A DNA stretch of 64,000 nt from contig NC_051055.1 in assembly GCF_904848185.1 (NCBI RefSeq), forward strand, positions 16,095,104 to 16,159,103, read 5' to 3'. The DNA comes from Acanthopagrus latus (Eukaryota; Chordata; Actinopteri; Spariformes; Sparidae). The notes beneath the pieces were generated by a model, which worked only from the letters and a program-made list of their open reading frames with translations, did not search any database and was not told the origin of the DNA. Below, piece by piece: positions 46,420 to 57,656 of the stretch (position 1 is its first letter; the number at the start of each line of letters is the position of its first letter). Made by a program: the position numbers and the translations under genes.

Positions 46420-49249
46420 GGATTCCTGAACTTCTAAATCATTGCGGTCCGCTCGGAGGCGGCGCGAAGCGGGGCGGGCGGGGTTTGCGAACGCACGCCC
46501 CGAGAGGCATGGACGGACCACTGCCTGGACCCCGGGTGGGTGTGGTGCGAAGCTGGAGCTCCGGCCCGGATCAGTCAGACATGCTAATGAGCGCGCCGTG
46601 GCGCATCTTATGACTGATAACAAAACCGAGTGAACTCAGTGAACTGAGCGCGAAGTGAGATGCAATCACTGTGCAATCACACTCATCACTTGGAAGACAC
46701 TGAACACACGAGAGACATCACAATAGACAATTCGTTCCCTTTTAATAGGCTGATATAATGCACACGTTTCTCTTATAATAACCATAAAAGCCACTCTGAA
46801 CTTCCTCACTTTTAGAGAACAATAGATCTGGTCTGCTCAATAGATCTGTTCTATTCAAGTGTCCCAGAAAGTGTGACAACAAGTCAGCATGCCATCCTGA
46901 AACTGCAGCACCTAAATGGAATTCAGCCATTGTTCATTTTATTTTCACACCTGCGCTTTTACCACTGTGAAAAGGGTTCATGGGACTAATTATATTCTGA
47001 TACATTAATAAAAATTGGGGGGAAAATGAAACGATAGGTCTATTCTTCAGAGTTTAAATGTCCTCCAAGGTGTGAGGGAGTTTTATGACAGCTATCCACC
47101 TGTGAGTCTACAGGTGGCTGTCTGTAATGCAATGACAGTAACGGCCAGATTAACTGCATTGGGGCCCAAGGTACAAATGGGCTGTTGGGAAACAATTACC
47201 CCCCCCCCAATACTCCCCCAGTGCTACCTGGCCTCAAAGTTGCAGACCGTGTTTAGATGAAGAGGCTTAAGACAAGAACATATACAGTAACAGGAGCCAC
47301 TGATCATCAGTGGTGCTGCCAAGGGATATTATACATTAGGTACTATTGATTTAAATGAATAATGTATATTTTTCGTAATAGTTAATTTGAAAGAAAAATA
47401 ACAAATGCATAGCCAGTCAGCCACTGTTGACTACTGTCAGGGGGTAAAAGGCCAGTGGGTGCTTTTTGGTTTTCTCCACTCAGATTTTAAGTTACTACCC
47501 TTACAAAAGATTTCTGGGGTTGTCACTGACTATCATTCTGTAAATCATTTCAATTAGAACAGCAGGCCTGTCCTCATCAGAAAAACAACCATATAGGTCG
47601 AAAATGGAAGCAGCTCATTATGACCCATATCTAAGTTTGTTGTTTGGAGGTGAAAAGAATAGAGTATAAGCGAATAAATCTTTATTGCCCACCAGGCTGG
47701 AATTTTCTTTAAGGCTCTCCAGATACACAACGACTAAATTAGAAAGTGAAAACAAAAACAGACAAGCAGATAGTAGCAGCCATAGTACATACTATAGCTT
47801 TAAGGAGGAAGTGAGGAGAGGTATCAAGAGAGAAAAGTCCATATAGGGAGGAGGCTGGTGTTGGACGGTCAAGTTAAACTAGTACAGAGATTTATTTTTA
47901 TGTCTAGTGTGAAACCAGAAGTCAACAGTGAGTGCTCTTATCTGTGGACAGTGATATATGTTGTTTGCTGACATCAACAGTTTCAGTCATTCAACTGTGA
48001 GGATGTGTTGGGAATAGGAGCTTTTGGGGCCCTTTAACTTCTGGGGCCCTGTAGTCAGCCCAGTTGGTAATCCAGCCTTGGTGACAGATTTTATATTTGA
48101 AAGCCTCAAAGCTGCACATTACTGTCAGACTTCACTGTCTCGGCCCAAACAGTTTGTTTTCATTGCTTTTGGCTACTCTTCTAAGAGTCAAATCAAGCCT
48201 ACGTCTACTGCTTTCATACATGCATCATCAACAGCTTCACTTGCAGATGAACCGAACGTGTTTTAAAAGCACATCGTCGTTCCAACCTGCCTCGTCTAAA
48301 AACGCGGTGTCTTAGCTACAGCACACTAGAAAAGATTTAAACAGCTTTTGAAGTACAAAGCATTTATGTTGGAGCTCTGTGTGACCTGCTGGTGCCAACT
48401 GGCTGTGATTTCTTGGGCCACAGACACAGATAGTGAAGCCATCCTCGGCTCCAGGGATTAATGACTCCTCGCACATTGAGAAATGTTTACCACTCGCCTG
48501 CGACCACTCCACTAGACGCACTAAGAGCTCTGTCAGTGAAACAATAACGCAGTCTGAAAAGCCCTCATAACTCAGAGCCTCTCCGCCTCTGTCTTTTAAC
48601 CGGAGCTTTAATCAACGTTTATGACATCCTTTTGTCTCTTTATTGCCAATATATTTCCCAACCAATCCAAACATTATGCTCCCAGAGGAGCAGACTATTA
48701 AGGTTGGAAAGAGCCGATACAGTTTGGGTCAGTGACCCACACTAAAGCAGATTTGATCTATATTATACTAAACCTTTTATTATTATGCCTTTGTGCAATG
48801 CTTTTGAGTAAGATCACCTTGGGATGACTAGCACCACTGAGGATGCTTTGTAGCAGCAGGTGCAAAAGGTGAAGGCGGCTAAATGAAATAAAAAGGCATT
48901 GTGCAGGTTTTCAATTTCTAAACAAAATATTAAACACCTTCAGAAATATTTTAAATCAATTTAAAGATGGAAAGCAGGTGTTTAAATAAATGGAAACATA
49001 CTGTAAAACATTGTTTCCTGCTCTCCCCACATTTAAGCAGAGATGAATGTGCCTGCAGGGACTGAAGTGTGAACTTAACGGCATTCAAATTTACATCACC
49101 TCAGCAAAACAGGTAAAATGACAATTTAAAATAATAGTACATTCAGGGTTTTTTGTTGTTGTTGTCTTCATTTCTAACAAACATCCTTTCTTATCCAAAG
49201 TGTTAAGCTGCATGAACACTGTGTTAAAAAAGAAATGAAACAACACAGA

Positions 49250-49455
49250 ATAATGTTCTGTATCGTAGGCAACTGGACTTAACTTAATCAAGGGCTTAAT
49301 TACTGCCAGATCCCGCAACTCCCTCCCGTTACTTAGAATTGAAGAAGCCTTTTGGATGAGAGGTGAAACGTCTTTGAGAAACTGAAACAAGTCTGTTCGC
49401 TTACGATACAGCACTTAGAATTACCACGACCTGGCTGACTGAGAACCTTCATCAA
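49250..49455 (+). repeat. Interspersed repeat with ggatgagaggtgaaacgtct
   Basis: It contains gcaactggactt, cttttggatgagaggtgaaa, cgtctttgagaaactg, a gatacagcactta stretch and ctggctgactgagaacctt. I recognise this wording as a recurrent teleost repeat, probably the end of a retroelement. The 107-codon minus-strand frame over it is not a gene. Confidence 0.5.
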
Positions 49456-49888
49456 CGCGATACAGAATATTTTTTTCCTTTCTGCAGTTCCCGGAGTATA
49501 TTCTTCATCCTCCTCCTCACAAACTGCACGTACATCTCCCAATTGCCCATATTAATATGGATGAGTACAAAAGTAGTGTCTGAGAAATTCTGAACAAATG
49601 TACATTATTCCTCCTCATTTTCAACAAGAAGTTTCCAGAGTGTGGAGGCAGTTCATCTTCATTCATTGTAATAGCATGTAAGCTGAAGGCTGATTTGATT
49701 TGCTGTAATGATTTCTATAGATGGTTTCACAAAGATAATAATGACTAAAGGTCTAATTATATGTGAATTCTGGGTAAACTGAGATTCTTTGCAAACCAAA
49801 GACCTAAACATTCTTAAACATGAAGCTGCCATTCTACGCCTACTTTAAGACAAAAAATGTCAGGGACTGGAGTCCTGTGGTGACTCAC

Positions 49889-50000
49889 CTGGTGGAGCGT
49901 GTGCTCCATGTAGGCTGTGGGTCCTTGGCAGCGGCCTGGGTTTTGTTCCGACCGGCAGCCCTCTGTCCCCCTTTCCTCTCATAATCTCCAGCTGTCTCTA
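49889..50000 (-). other. creb5: Candidate creb5 5' exon with distal start codon
   Basis: On the minus strand a good acceptor (TTTATTGCAG, ending at 50001) and a perfect donor (CACCAG|GTGAGT, after 49889) enclose 112 nt, more GC-rich than its flanks. An ATG at 49909-49907 opens MEHTLHQ and runs in phase 0 into the first coding exon, giving MEHTLHQFYEKVARVMNSDQ at the junction. An in-frame stop (49981-49979) lies upstream, so this would be the first Met of that frame. The 15 added residues bring the protein to 504, near the human length, and their spacing recalls the ATF2 N terminus. The presence of an acceptor implies a further non-coding exon upstream. This is inferred from splice signals and phase only. 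Confidence 0.6.
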
Positions 50001-53000
50001 CTGCAATAAAGGCACAAAGAAGCTGCAAAAAATAACTCAAAATTCTCATGGGATGAGGATAATGTGGCAAATCTTAACTAATATATCTTTACAAAACCAG
50101 TTCTCTGGCAGACTTATTGGTGTCATTTAGTTTCTGAACTTCAGAGAAGGATGTTAGAGCTGTTGACGGGTTGATGATCCGGAGATGCTGCATGAAGAGT
50201 CAGACCACCATAGTATAACATTGTTGACATCCTTTTTCAAAGACGGTGTTGGCTGTGAAAAAAAGCGCACTAAATAATCCATTATGCTCTGCTATCGTGT
50301 TGAAGACAAAGCATCAAAGAAAGATACAGCCATAAAGTCCTTACAATTACCTACTGGGTTGTGGGATTGATTTGGAATTTAACTTCATCATAGGAATAAG
50401 GAACTGTGTATATGTTTAGACTTATATCTTTTTGAAAAGAATGGTCGACTGATTAAAGGTTTGCAAAGCACTTATGAAGGGGAGACTTGGCTCCTGGGAC
50501 ACCAAACATCGCTGTAGTGTTATGGTGGAACTGAGAGCCTAATTCAACAAAACATATGTGCTGGGAGGTTCCCAGTAGATAACCCCGGTGACATTCCTGC
50601 ACTCAAACACTCAACCCTGTAACATTTACATTAGGTGGCTGGTGAATGATGCTGCCTGTGTGATGACTCTTTAGATTTATAACAGAGGAGGGTGATCTCC
50701 TCTGTGCTCTGCATTGTGGGTGAGTACATCATTCATTTGGCATCTGGACTGGGCTTCTGTGTGCGCTCAAACTGGATTATTAAGGTCATTTGTAAAATCA
50801 ATTACAAATGTTTTGTGGCTCGGGTTTGAAAAAGTGTCATAAAACATGGATGATAATAAAAACTCTGTAGCTTGTATTTTTCTAATTTATATAACAGCAT
50901 TGCATGAATAATGTTTTGGATTCATTTGTAGAGCATTTTATTTATTGTGTTGTGTTTTTCTTTACAATTTACCTTAGTCAGGAGAACCTTTTGTTTTATT
51001 AATTTGCTACAAAACAGTTATCAATTAACAAACACATTGATGAATTAAGCTTTAAATAAATTGGGGGAGTTTTGTAGCAGGTAAGCCTCTGCTTCTACTA
51101 TGTTTTGAGACGATTTAACTGTGCATTATATGTACAGAAAAGTTGTATAATTGTACGTAAATTGGAATAAGTCTCTACTGGGTGTGAATTTTGAGACACC
51201 AGTAGAACTTGGGTGTCTCTCATTACTGTTACTGGAGGGCATATAACTACTGAACAGTGATCAAATGATCTTGTCGGTGAGCTCAGACTTATATTTCACA
51301 TTAGGGCAACAGGGTTTAGTTACCAGCAAAGTGTGAAATGTGACTTTTGCTGCATGTGTTACTACATTGGGTTAAACAACCTCTTCAGTAAATCTCCACC
51401 ACTGAAACTCACAAATCCGTCTATTACCTCATCTACATTTATGGGTTGTAACAAATTGAAGAGTAATGATTTGATGTAGTTACGCTCGTCAGGCACAGCC
51501 ATCAATAAATAATTGTGGGTAGGTAATGCGTGCATTTCAAAATGAAAGCCATCAGCTTCCTCAAACAAGAGGCAGTGTGTGATGTCATGTTTTCAAAGTA
51601 ACAACCCACAGATTTCTCAGGCTTTAGTGGAACAAGTTTTCTGAAAATGGGCTGATCCCACTGGTGACCATTACACCATCACCAGGCACAAATTCAAGGT
51701 TACTGCACAGTCAATAAATGCAAAATATTTGATAGAAAAGGACAAAGTTAAAGACAGTATATCACATAACTGTAATTTCACATTTTCAAAATTTGATTGC
51801 TTTGATTTTATATTTCTATAGATGCACACAAGATTAATATTTACTGTTTACCGGCGATACATAACCTTACCATCAGTTATTGTCTACAGACCTTCCACTT
51901 TGTCTTCAAATGACTGTATGATACCCTCTCTTCCACTGAAAACAGATAAAGGAAGAGCAAGTTCATATTTTATAAAAAAAAAAAAATGAAATATTTAATA
52001 TCTGTAGCACAAAGTTAAATCTACACACACAAAGCTGCAGTTGTTTACTTTCTGTGGCCTCAAAATACCCTTGATAGTTTGGATTGGTGTTAGACTCCAA
52101 TCTGACTGCACAGAAGAGTGACTCTTATTTATCCACTGACCAACACTGCCACACTGTGGCCATAAGAAGCCTTTCAACTACTTGTTGATCCAATTTGTGA
52201 GCCATGACACAACCGACCTTAATCACGAAAATCTTTTTTTTTTCTTTTTCAAAGAAAGGATTCAGCTGGTGGTTTGAGGGAATGTTGTTGATTATCTACA
52301 GACAGTCCCTCTTTCTCCCCCATCCAACCAACTGTACACAAATCACATGCATCAAGTTAGACAAGTTTTTTAAAAACACAATTTCCCCTCAAAACTTTAG
52401 AAATAAAATTCAAAGTACTTCATAGTTACCTAAGTATATTTCATTGGAAAACTGGCTTTAAAAAAAAATTGGATACATTGTCTATTCTTTTTATTATTAT
52501 TACTATGGATCAAAATAATGATAATAATAATATTAAAATATTATATAGCTTCAGTTTATTTGTTATTATAATAAATCCACTACTTTTGTTGAGGAAAATG
52601 CCCTAAAGACAACACAGTCATTTAATATGTTTACAAAATGTACACTGTAATAATATGAACAATATTCTATATTCTATCATCACAGTGGCTTAATAAAGCA
52701 GCTAAAGTGTCTTCAAAGGAGCATTTAGAGAATTAGACTACATAGAAGATATTTTGTTAACTGGTGATGAAATGTTTAGTTGATCTGTTGACTAATGCAT
52801 TATTCAAATTGGTCAGTTAACTAAATCAACCTGATAAGGGAATTATTCCACCTGTGATAGTTGATTTATCATACCAAAGTCTGATATAGCCCACAGTAAG
52901 GTATCTATTATTTTACAGTTTCAGGTGTTGTTCACAGACACTTAACTTCACCTCCAATAAATACACATTTTTGATTTTAGGCTAGCTGCTACATGCGTTA

Positions 53001-53445
53001 AAGCGACACTATGTAGTTTTGGAGAAGAAATCCAAACTCAGATTTGTAATATTTACAATATTGATGAGATGATAATAATATAAACAAACAACTATTTTTT
53101 CTACATCACTGAATAAACAAGCTGTTCACAAAGGAAAATTCAGGTCCCCAGAACACTGTTTGAAGATCACAAGATGGCAGGGTCCGCCAAATATAAACAA
53201 AGCAAAACGGTATTAAGTCGTGTTACTCGTTGATCCAGTTTGTGATCCATGTCACAACTGACATTCATCACCTTTTTTTAGGTATAAAATAAAATCAGTC
53301 CTGAAGACCTTTCTGGTCTGGTTAGAAATTCTTCCTCAAAACTACAGGGTGCACCGTTTCAAAACACCAGTTTGGCCTCTATTGCTTGTTTTATTGTTCC
53401 AATTCTAAGATGAATCTTGATCTAGTGACATGAATTCAGATTTGT
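50001..53445. other. creb5-jazf1 intergenic region
   Basis: Divergent intergenic space, mostly AT-rich. A TIR-bounded teleost element lies at 52998-53361. A minus-strand 68-codon frame at 51362-51568 looks protein-like but matches nothing I know. Non-coding 5' exons of creb5 may be hidden here, but I could not place one. Confidence 0.6.
52998..53361. mobile_element. Non-autonomous TIR element (actatgtagtttt family)
   Basis: The left end TAAAGCGACACTATGTAGTT is mirrored by the right end aaaactacagggtgcaccg read in reverse complement, about 22 bp with a few mismatches. The interior (cacaagatggcagggtccgc) is a familiar teleost repeat sequence. It is non-coding, about 364 bp, and sits just upstream of jazf1. 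Confidence 0.55.
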
Positions 53446-53499
53446 GTGAGTTGTGATGCATGTGGGCTAAATGTGTGGCTCTTTATATTACACGTCTTT

Positions 53500-53701
53500 G
53501 TAAAGAGGTCGTGCTTTTGTAATGAAAGCCAAGCCGACTTACTTCCGGCCTGTCTGTCGCTCTCCAGCTGGTTTGACGCAGCTCGGAGGAGTCACCGCAC
53601 CGCTCCAGCTGTTGCCACCGCTGTCCGCCTGCTGTCTCCCCGCTGCTCGCTTCTCGCTGCTGCTGCTGCTGCCTGCCCTCATTTCCAATGCAGCAGCGAC
53701 C
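53500..53701 (+). promoter_or_regulatory. jazf1 5'UTR and CpG-rich promoter
   Basis: A GC/CpG-rich block directly before the jazf1 ATG, continuing into early intron 1. It contains Gln/Ala/Leu-type triplet runs (ctgctgctgctgctgcctgc region near 53660). An upstream ATG at 53522 is in frame with the main start and has no stop between, so a 60-residue extension would result if the TSS lay above it; I regard it as UTR. A TATA-like tttatatta occurs at 53482-53490. The TSS was not determined. Confidence 0.6.
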
Positions 53702-53816
53702 ATGACAGGCATCGCCGCTGCTTCTTTCTTTTCCAACGCTTGCAGGTTCGGGGGCTGCGGACTTCACTTCGACTCTCTGGCCGAGCTCATCGTGCACATC
53801 GAGGATAACCACATCG
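53702..53816 (+). CDS. jazf1: jazf1 first coding exon (5' partial gene)
   Basis: ATG at 53702 in a good context (ACC before it) encodes MTGIAAASFFSNACRFGGCG and 18 further residues, ending at CACATCG|GTAAGC. The same segment of human JAZF1 is MTGIAAASFFSNTCRFGGCG, so identity is clear. A C2H2 finger is visible: C14, C19, H32, H37 (C-X4-C-X12-H-X4-H). JAZF1 is a nuclear zinc-finger protein, an NR2C2 (TR4/TAK1) cofactor and a subunit of NuA4/TIP60 acetyltransferase complexes; the human locus is linked to type 2 diabetes and to the JAZF1-SUZ12 fusion. The exon ends in phase 1 and the remaining exons lie beyond 64000. The open frame continues upstream in frame to an ATG at 53522, but known JAZF1 begins at 53702. 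Confidence 0.95.
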
Positions 53817-54440
53817 GTAAGCGCCCTGGTAATGAGCGCCGCAGCTAGCAATGGCCGAGGTTTGCAAGCTAGCAGGAGTGGCTAAGTTAGCGAGCTAGCA
53901 AGTTACTTCCTGCGTCCTGACAACCCTGTTGCTAGGTGGGGTGGCTGTTGATGCGTCGCTGTGGATGTTACAGTTCCGTGTTCGCCACCTGTAATCACGT
54001 ATCGCCGCTGTGTCGGGGATTAGAAAGGTGTACCGGCCACAGAGCTGCACCGACACATCGACACAGACAGGAAGACAGTTTCTTTACGCTCCGTCGGCTC
54101 GCTCGTGCAACATTATCGCAGGAGGCCCCCGCGCTCAGCTGCCGCGGAAGCGTCATGAGTTCACTCACAGTGTGCACGAGCCGATGTAGGTACTGTCGTT
54201 GAGTATCGGCAGTTCACTTGTTCTGCTTGTTAGAAGAAGGCATCTTAAATTCTCTTTTATTGACCACTTCAACAACTGATGAGACATTTAACTTCACATC
54301 TCTCAACCCGTCATGAGAGCAGAGTTTTGTAAAGATGCAAGATGTATTTCCATAGCATGTACCTGTCTAAATCACCTTGTTGTTAGGCTATAGATCTGAT
54401 ACTAATCAACTGTCAATGTTGGGCCAGTTTTTAAATTAGC

Positions 54441-54460
54441 AGGTATATATATATATACCT
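54441..54460. repeat. 20-bp palindrome aggtatatatatatatacct
   Basis: A perfect palindrome with a TA core, adjacent to the TIR element at 54462. It could be an expanded TA target site. This is inference. Confidence 0.5.
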
Positions 54461-54461
54461 C

Positions 54462-54778
54462 TTAAAGGTGCAATAGTACCATTTTTGGTTGAAAACATTC
54501 CAAACTTAACAGAATGTGAAGGAATACCGGTTTTGCAGTTACATTGTTTATGTGTTGTTTTTTTAAAGCATCATTAGCAAGCTGAGGAGCCATCCACGCT
54601 CGTCCCTGTCCAAAGCACGCATTCCCAGCAGAGTAAGCACTTCACTGGTGCACCAACTGCTAACTGCACGGCTAACTGAGCTAACTAGCTAATGGGAGCA
54701 GCAATTAGCATTGACCCTGGTGATATGCTGGCCCCTATTTGTTTTGAGGTGGAATTCAAACACAAATTGCACCTTTAA
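54462..54778. mobile_element. Non-autonomous TIR element with perfect 13-bp ends
   Basis: TTAAAGGTGCAAT at 54462-54474 and its exact reverse complement at 54766-54778. The 317-bp interior has GCTAACTGAGCTAACTAGCT-type wording common in fish repeats and no coding potential. It lies 2 bp from a 20-bp AT palindrome. Confidence 0.6.
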
Positions 54779-56663
54779 CCATTCATTGTCTGTCAGCTGA
54801 AATATCATACACTGTGAAGATAATAATGGCTTTCAATCGTGTTTAGCCTTTGTTGTGTTGGTCTGTCCATGCACTGAAATGAGAATAGCTTTGAGCAAAA
54901 ACTTTAGGTGGAAGAACTTTAGTGGAAGAAATTATCAATATTTTGAAAAGCAGTTTCTTGCCATGTCGTTTTAAAGGATACAGGCCACCCATAATCTGAG
55001 TATCTGAAAAAGTAAACACCGTGTTACCTACAACAGTAATGAATAGATTACACTTGACTGCATCATGATTAACACTAAAACAAGTGTAACACCATCATGC
55101 AGGAGAACAGTGCAACTTTATCATATTGATACTATATTGCGTTTGAAAATCATGTCCAGTCCCACGTCAGTGTCGGTCTGCCAACACCAGCACATAGCAT
55201 GTTCCACGCTGTCATCCTCCTGACTGCACATCAAATCCCACCATAGTCAACAGCGCCACCTCTAGTTCATGCGAGGCAAGACAATAACAAGAATTACCTG
55301 TAGGTGGAGATGGAAACTCATTATGAAACTGAAACATTTAACCCTCATTTACAATGAGGTTGTCTGATTGAGGAAATGTAACCACTGCTGTTTGAGTAAT
55401 TGATGCGACAACAGATTTTCTTCACTGCAGCAATTTTGGCGTGAAACAGCCATTAAGCACAGGTGTTACTTGTGACATCGATGGAGGTTTGGCTCTGTTT
55501 AGGCACAGCGCATTAGCTAATGTGATTAGTAACACCTGTATTTAAAAATCACTTTAGTTTGTGAAATATCCAACATGTTGTGTCGTATTTAAGCAGAAAG
55601 AAACTGAAGCAATGAATGTGCTATACAAAGCACTTTGTCATTGTGTCCTCTGTGTGCACAGGTGAAGAAAATGTTTTTATTAAGTTGAGTGATATGTAAA
55701 ATAAAAGCGTGGACTTTATATGAGTACCTCATTTTAGGGTTTTTGATTTCATTTCCAGCTGGTGCTTAGTGCCACAGGCCAACATGTTTATAGCCTCTTT
55801 TCACTTTATTAAAAAATACCTACAAAAGAAAATCAAAGCAGCAAATCAGTATTAAAAGAAATATATGTCACTTTATTATTTTACTTATTTATTATCCATA
55901 CTTTATTGCTATATTTACAAAAGGTTAGTAAGTGCATTTGGTTTTATTTGACATGTATTTCACATCATATTATCAGGAACATTACATTTTTGTTAAGTGT
56001 TAAAACATTTATATCGTTAAAGCTTGATCTAGGAAGTGAAATTCCCCTCCTCCTACTTGGACACTCTTTTAGTTCCTACATCTGTTTCCCAATCTAATAT
56101 TTCAGACTCTTATTATTGAAGCTGACAAGGCACAGCTGTCTCTGTTGTTCTTGTTTGTTGCTTGACTGGCTTTAATATCCTCTGCCCTCTGATTGTGTGC
56201 TGTGCATGTGTCCGAGGTGTTAGCCTTAGAAAAAAATGCCTCCAAATGACTTATTGGGGAATAATGAGGCAATTAGTTGGCCCAGAGTGGAAAAACTTTG
56301 CTGCCCCCCTCCTTTGTCCGCTGGCCTGTGCCCACTCTGAGAAGTGCGAAATCTTGCGCGTTGTGCCAAGTGCCTGTGAAGCATAATTACAGAGAGAGTG
56401 CTTGATTTGGCCTGTCTTCCTCCTCATCTGGTGGCCTGCTGCTTAAAGCACATTCTCCTTTATAATTAGGCGCCTGGAAAACAAGCGCACATTCTTGTCC
56501 CCATTTTCCCCAGCCGACCTGCCGGTCAGCTCTGTGGACAAGAGGTGGCGCTGCTCTGCTGTTGGTTGAGGTTGCTTTTCTTGAGATGCCTGGTCTGAAC
56601 AGTAACAGTATGTGGTGGATATTAAAGGCCAAAACTTGCCTCCTCTGCTCATTTAACAATAGA

Positions 56664-56968
56664 GGTGCAAGAATAAGTCGAGTTAGAGAAAGTTCTTCGC
56701 CAACTGTTTTCAACCGATAAATCTTTTCAGTAATATTTCATCAAAAAAGTCAAACATTTGCTGGTTCCAGCTTCTGAAATGTAAAGATTTGCTGCTTTTC
56801 TTTGAGCGTTGGTTGGACAAATGTCTCTTTGGGATCTAGGAAATTGTGATGAGCAATTTTCAATTTTTTTTCTCCCCATTTGTTAGACCAAACAATTACC
56901 ATAATCGATTAATTCTGAAAAAAATGGCAGATTTATGTATAATATAAATGATTGTAAGTTGTAGCCCT
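56664..56968 (+). repeat. Teleost repeat, gttgcagc family, copy 4
   Basis: It contains agtcaaacatttgctggttc, gatttgctgcttttct, gcgttggttggacaa, aattgtgatgagcaa, ataatcgattaattc and ends gattgtaagttgtagccct. Confidence 0.55.
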
Positions 56969-57612
56969 GTTTAACAACTATTGTGTCAAGCAGTGACCGG
57001 CTTAAATAGCAGTGCTTTAGTAAATGAAAACATATTGATAAAAATTATATATGTTAAATTGAGATAAATAATCCTGAAGTTAAGGGAAGCTTATCCTTGA
57101 ATATTTCACGATCCTTCCAGTCTACTTTTGTGCACTGCAGTACTTGAAGGGAATTAGCACAGCTACTTTGATGTTTAAGAAACCTCAAGACTTTTCTTAA
57201 ATGACTTAAGTTTGAATCTTATTAAACAAATCTCAGATAAAGTGTACAGAATAATTTCCAGCCCACATCAACAAAGCAAACTCTGAATAAATCTGTCATT
57301 GTTCCTCCACCGTCCTCACAGCAGATTCAAGTTGACAATGTGAGTGTTGGGTGGTCCCTTTAGACCTTTGTGAACAAATTCAGCTAACTTTAAGAGAGCA
57401 GATGCTAATGAGCCCCAGAAAACACCAGCGAGAGCAGAGGAAGGTTTTAACACTGAGCCTAAGTCATATTAAGCTTGAAAGATCTCCTCAGTGGTCTGGT
57501 GTTCTTGTGCGGCATGAAAAAATTGCTCATGCTGAGCCACTGAAATGTTTACTTTGTCACTGCGCGACCAGGCCACTGTAGACCAGGAGCAAATAGCGAC
57601 CATGTTATTTAA

Positions 57613-57615
<3 letters not shown>

Positions 57616-57653
<38 letters not shown>
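57616..57653. repeat. (GT)n microsatellite
   Basis: About 19 GT units in jazf1 intron 1. Confidence 0.95.

Positions 57654-57656
<3 letters not shown>

Larger units (their letters stand above)
46380..46640 (-). promoter_or_regulatory. GC-rich block, candidate internal creb5 promoter
   Basis: A CpG-rich island in otherwise AT-rich intron, about 6.1 kb above the first creb5 coding exon. It carries a consensus CRE overlapping an E-box and a second CRE variant. A minus-strand donor-like site (TTTG|GTGAGT near 46305) lies just inside, so a non-coding first exon ending there is possible. Alternatives are an enhancer or a remnant CpG island. No TATA box was seen. Confidence 0.45.
40267..49888 (-). 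other. creb5 5' intron
   Basis: A 9.6-kb stretch that would be intron if the 49889-50000 exon is used. It holds two copies of one teleost repeat family (40468-40685, 42788-43115), a hairpin (41938-41993), an ATTT microsatellite (44987-45015), an A25 run (45821-45845), a GC-rich block with ATF/CREB sites (46380-46640), and a repeat with a characteristic gaaacgtct segment (49250-49455). No coding exon is supported. Confidence 0.7.

Noticed and set aside
49091..49414. 107-codon minus-strand frame
   Set aside because: It overlaps the repeat with the gaaacgtct signature and is a shadow of it.
51362..51568. 68-codon minus-strand frame with a protein-like helix (VPDERNYIKSLLFNLLQPIN)
   Set aside because: It looks more protein-like than most, but there is no recognised family, no clear splice sites and no second supporting exon. 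A translated search against teleost proteins would decide.
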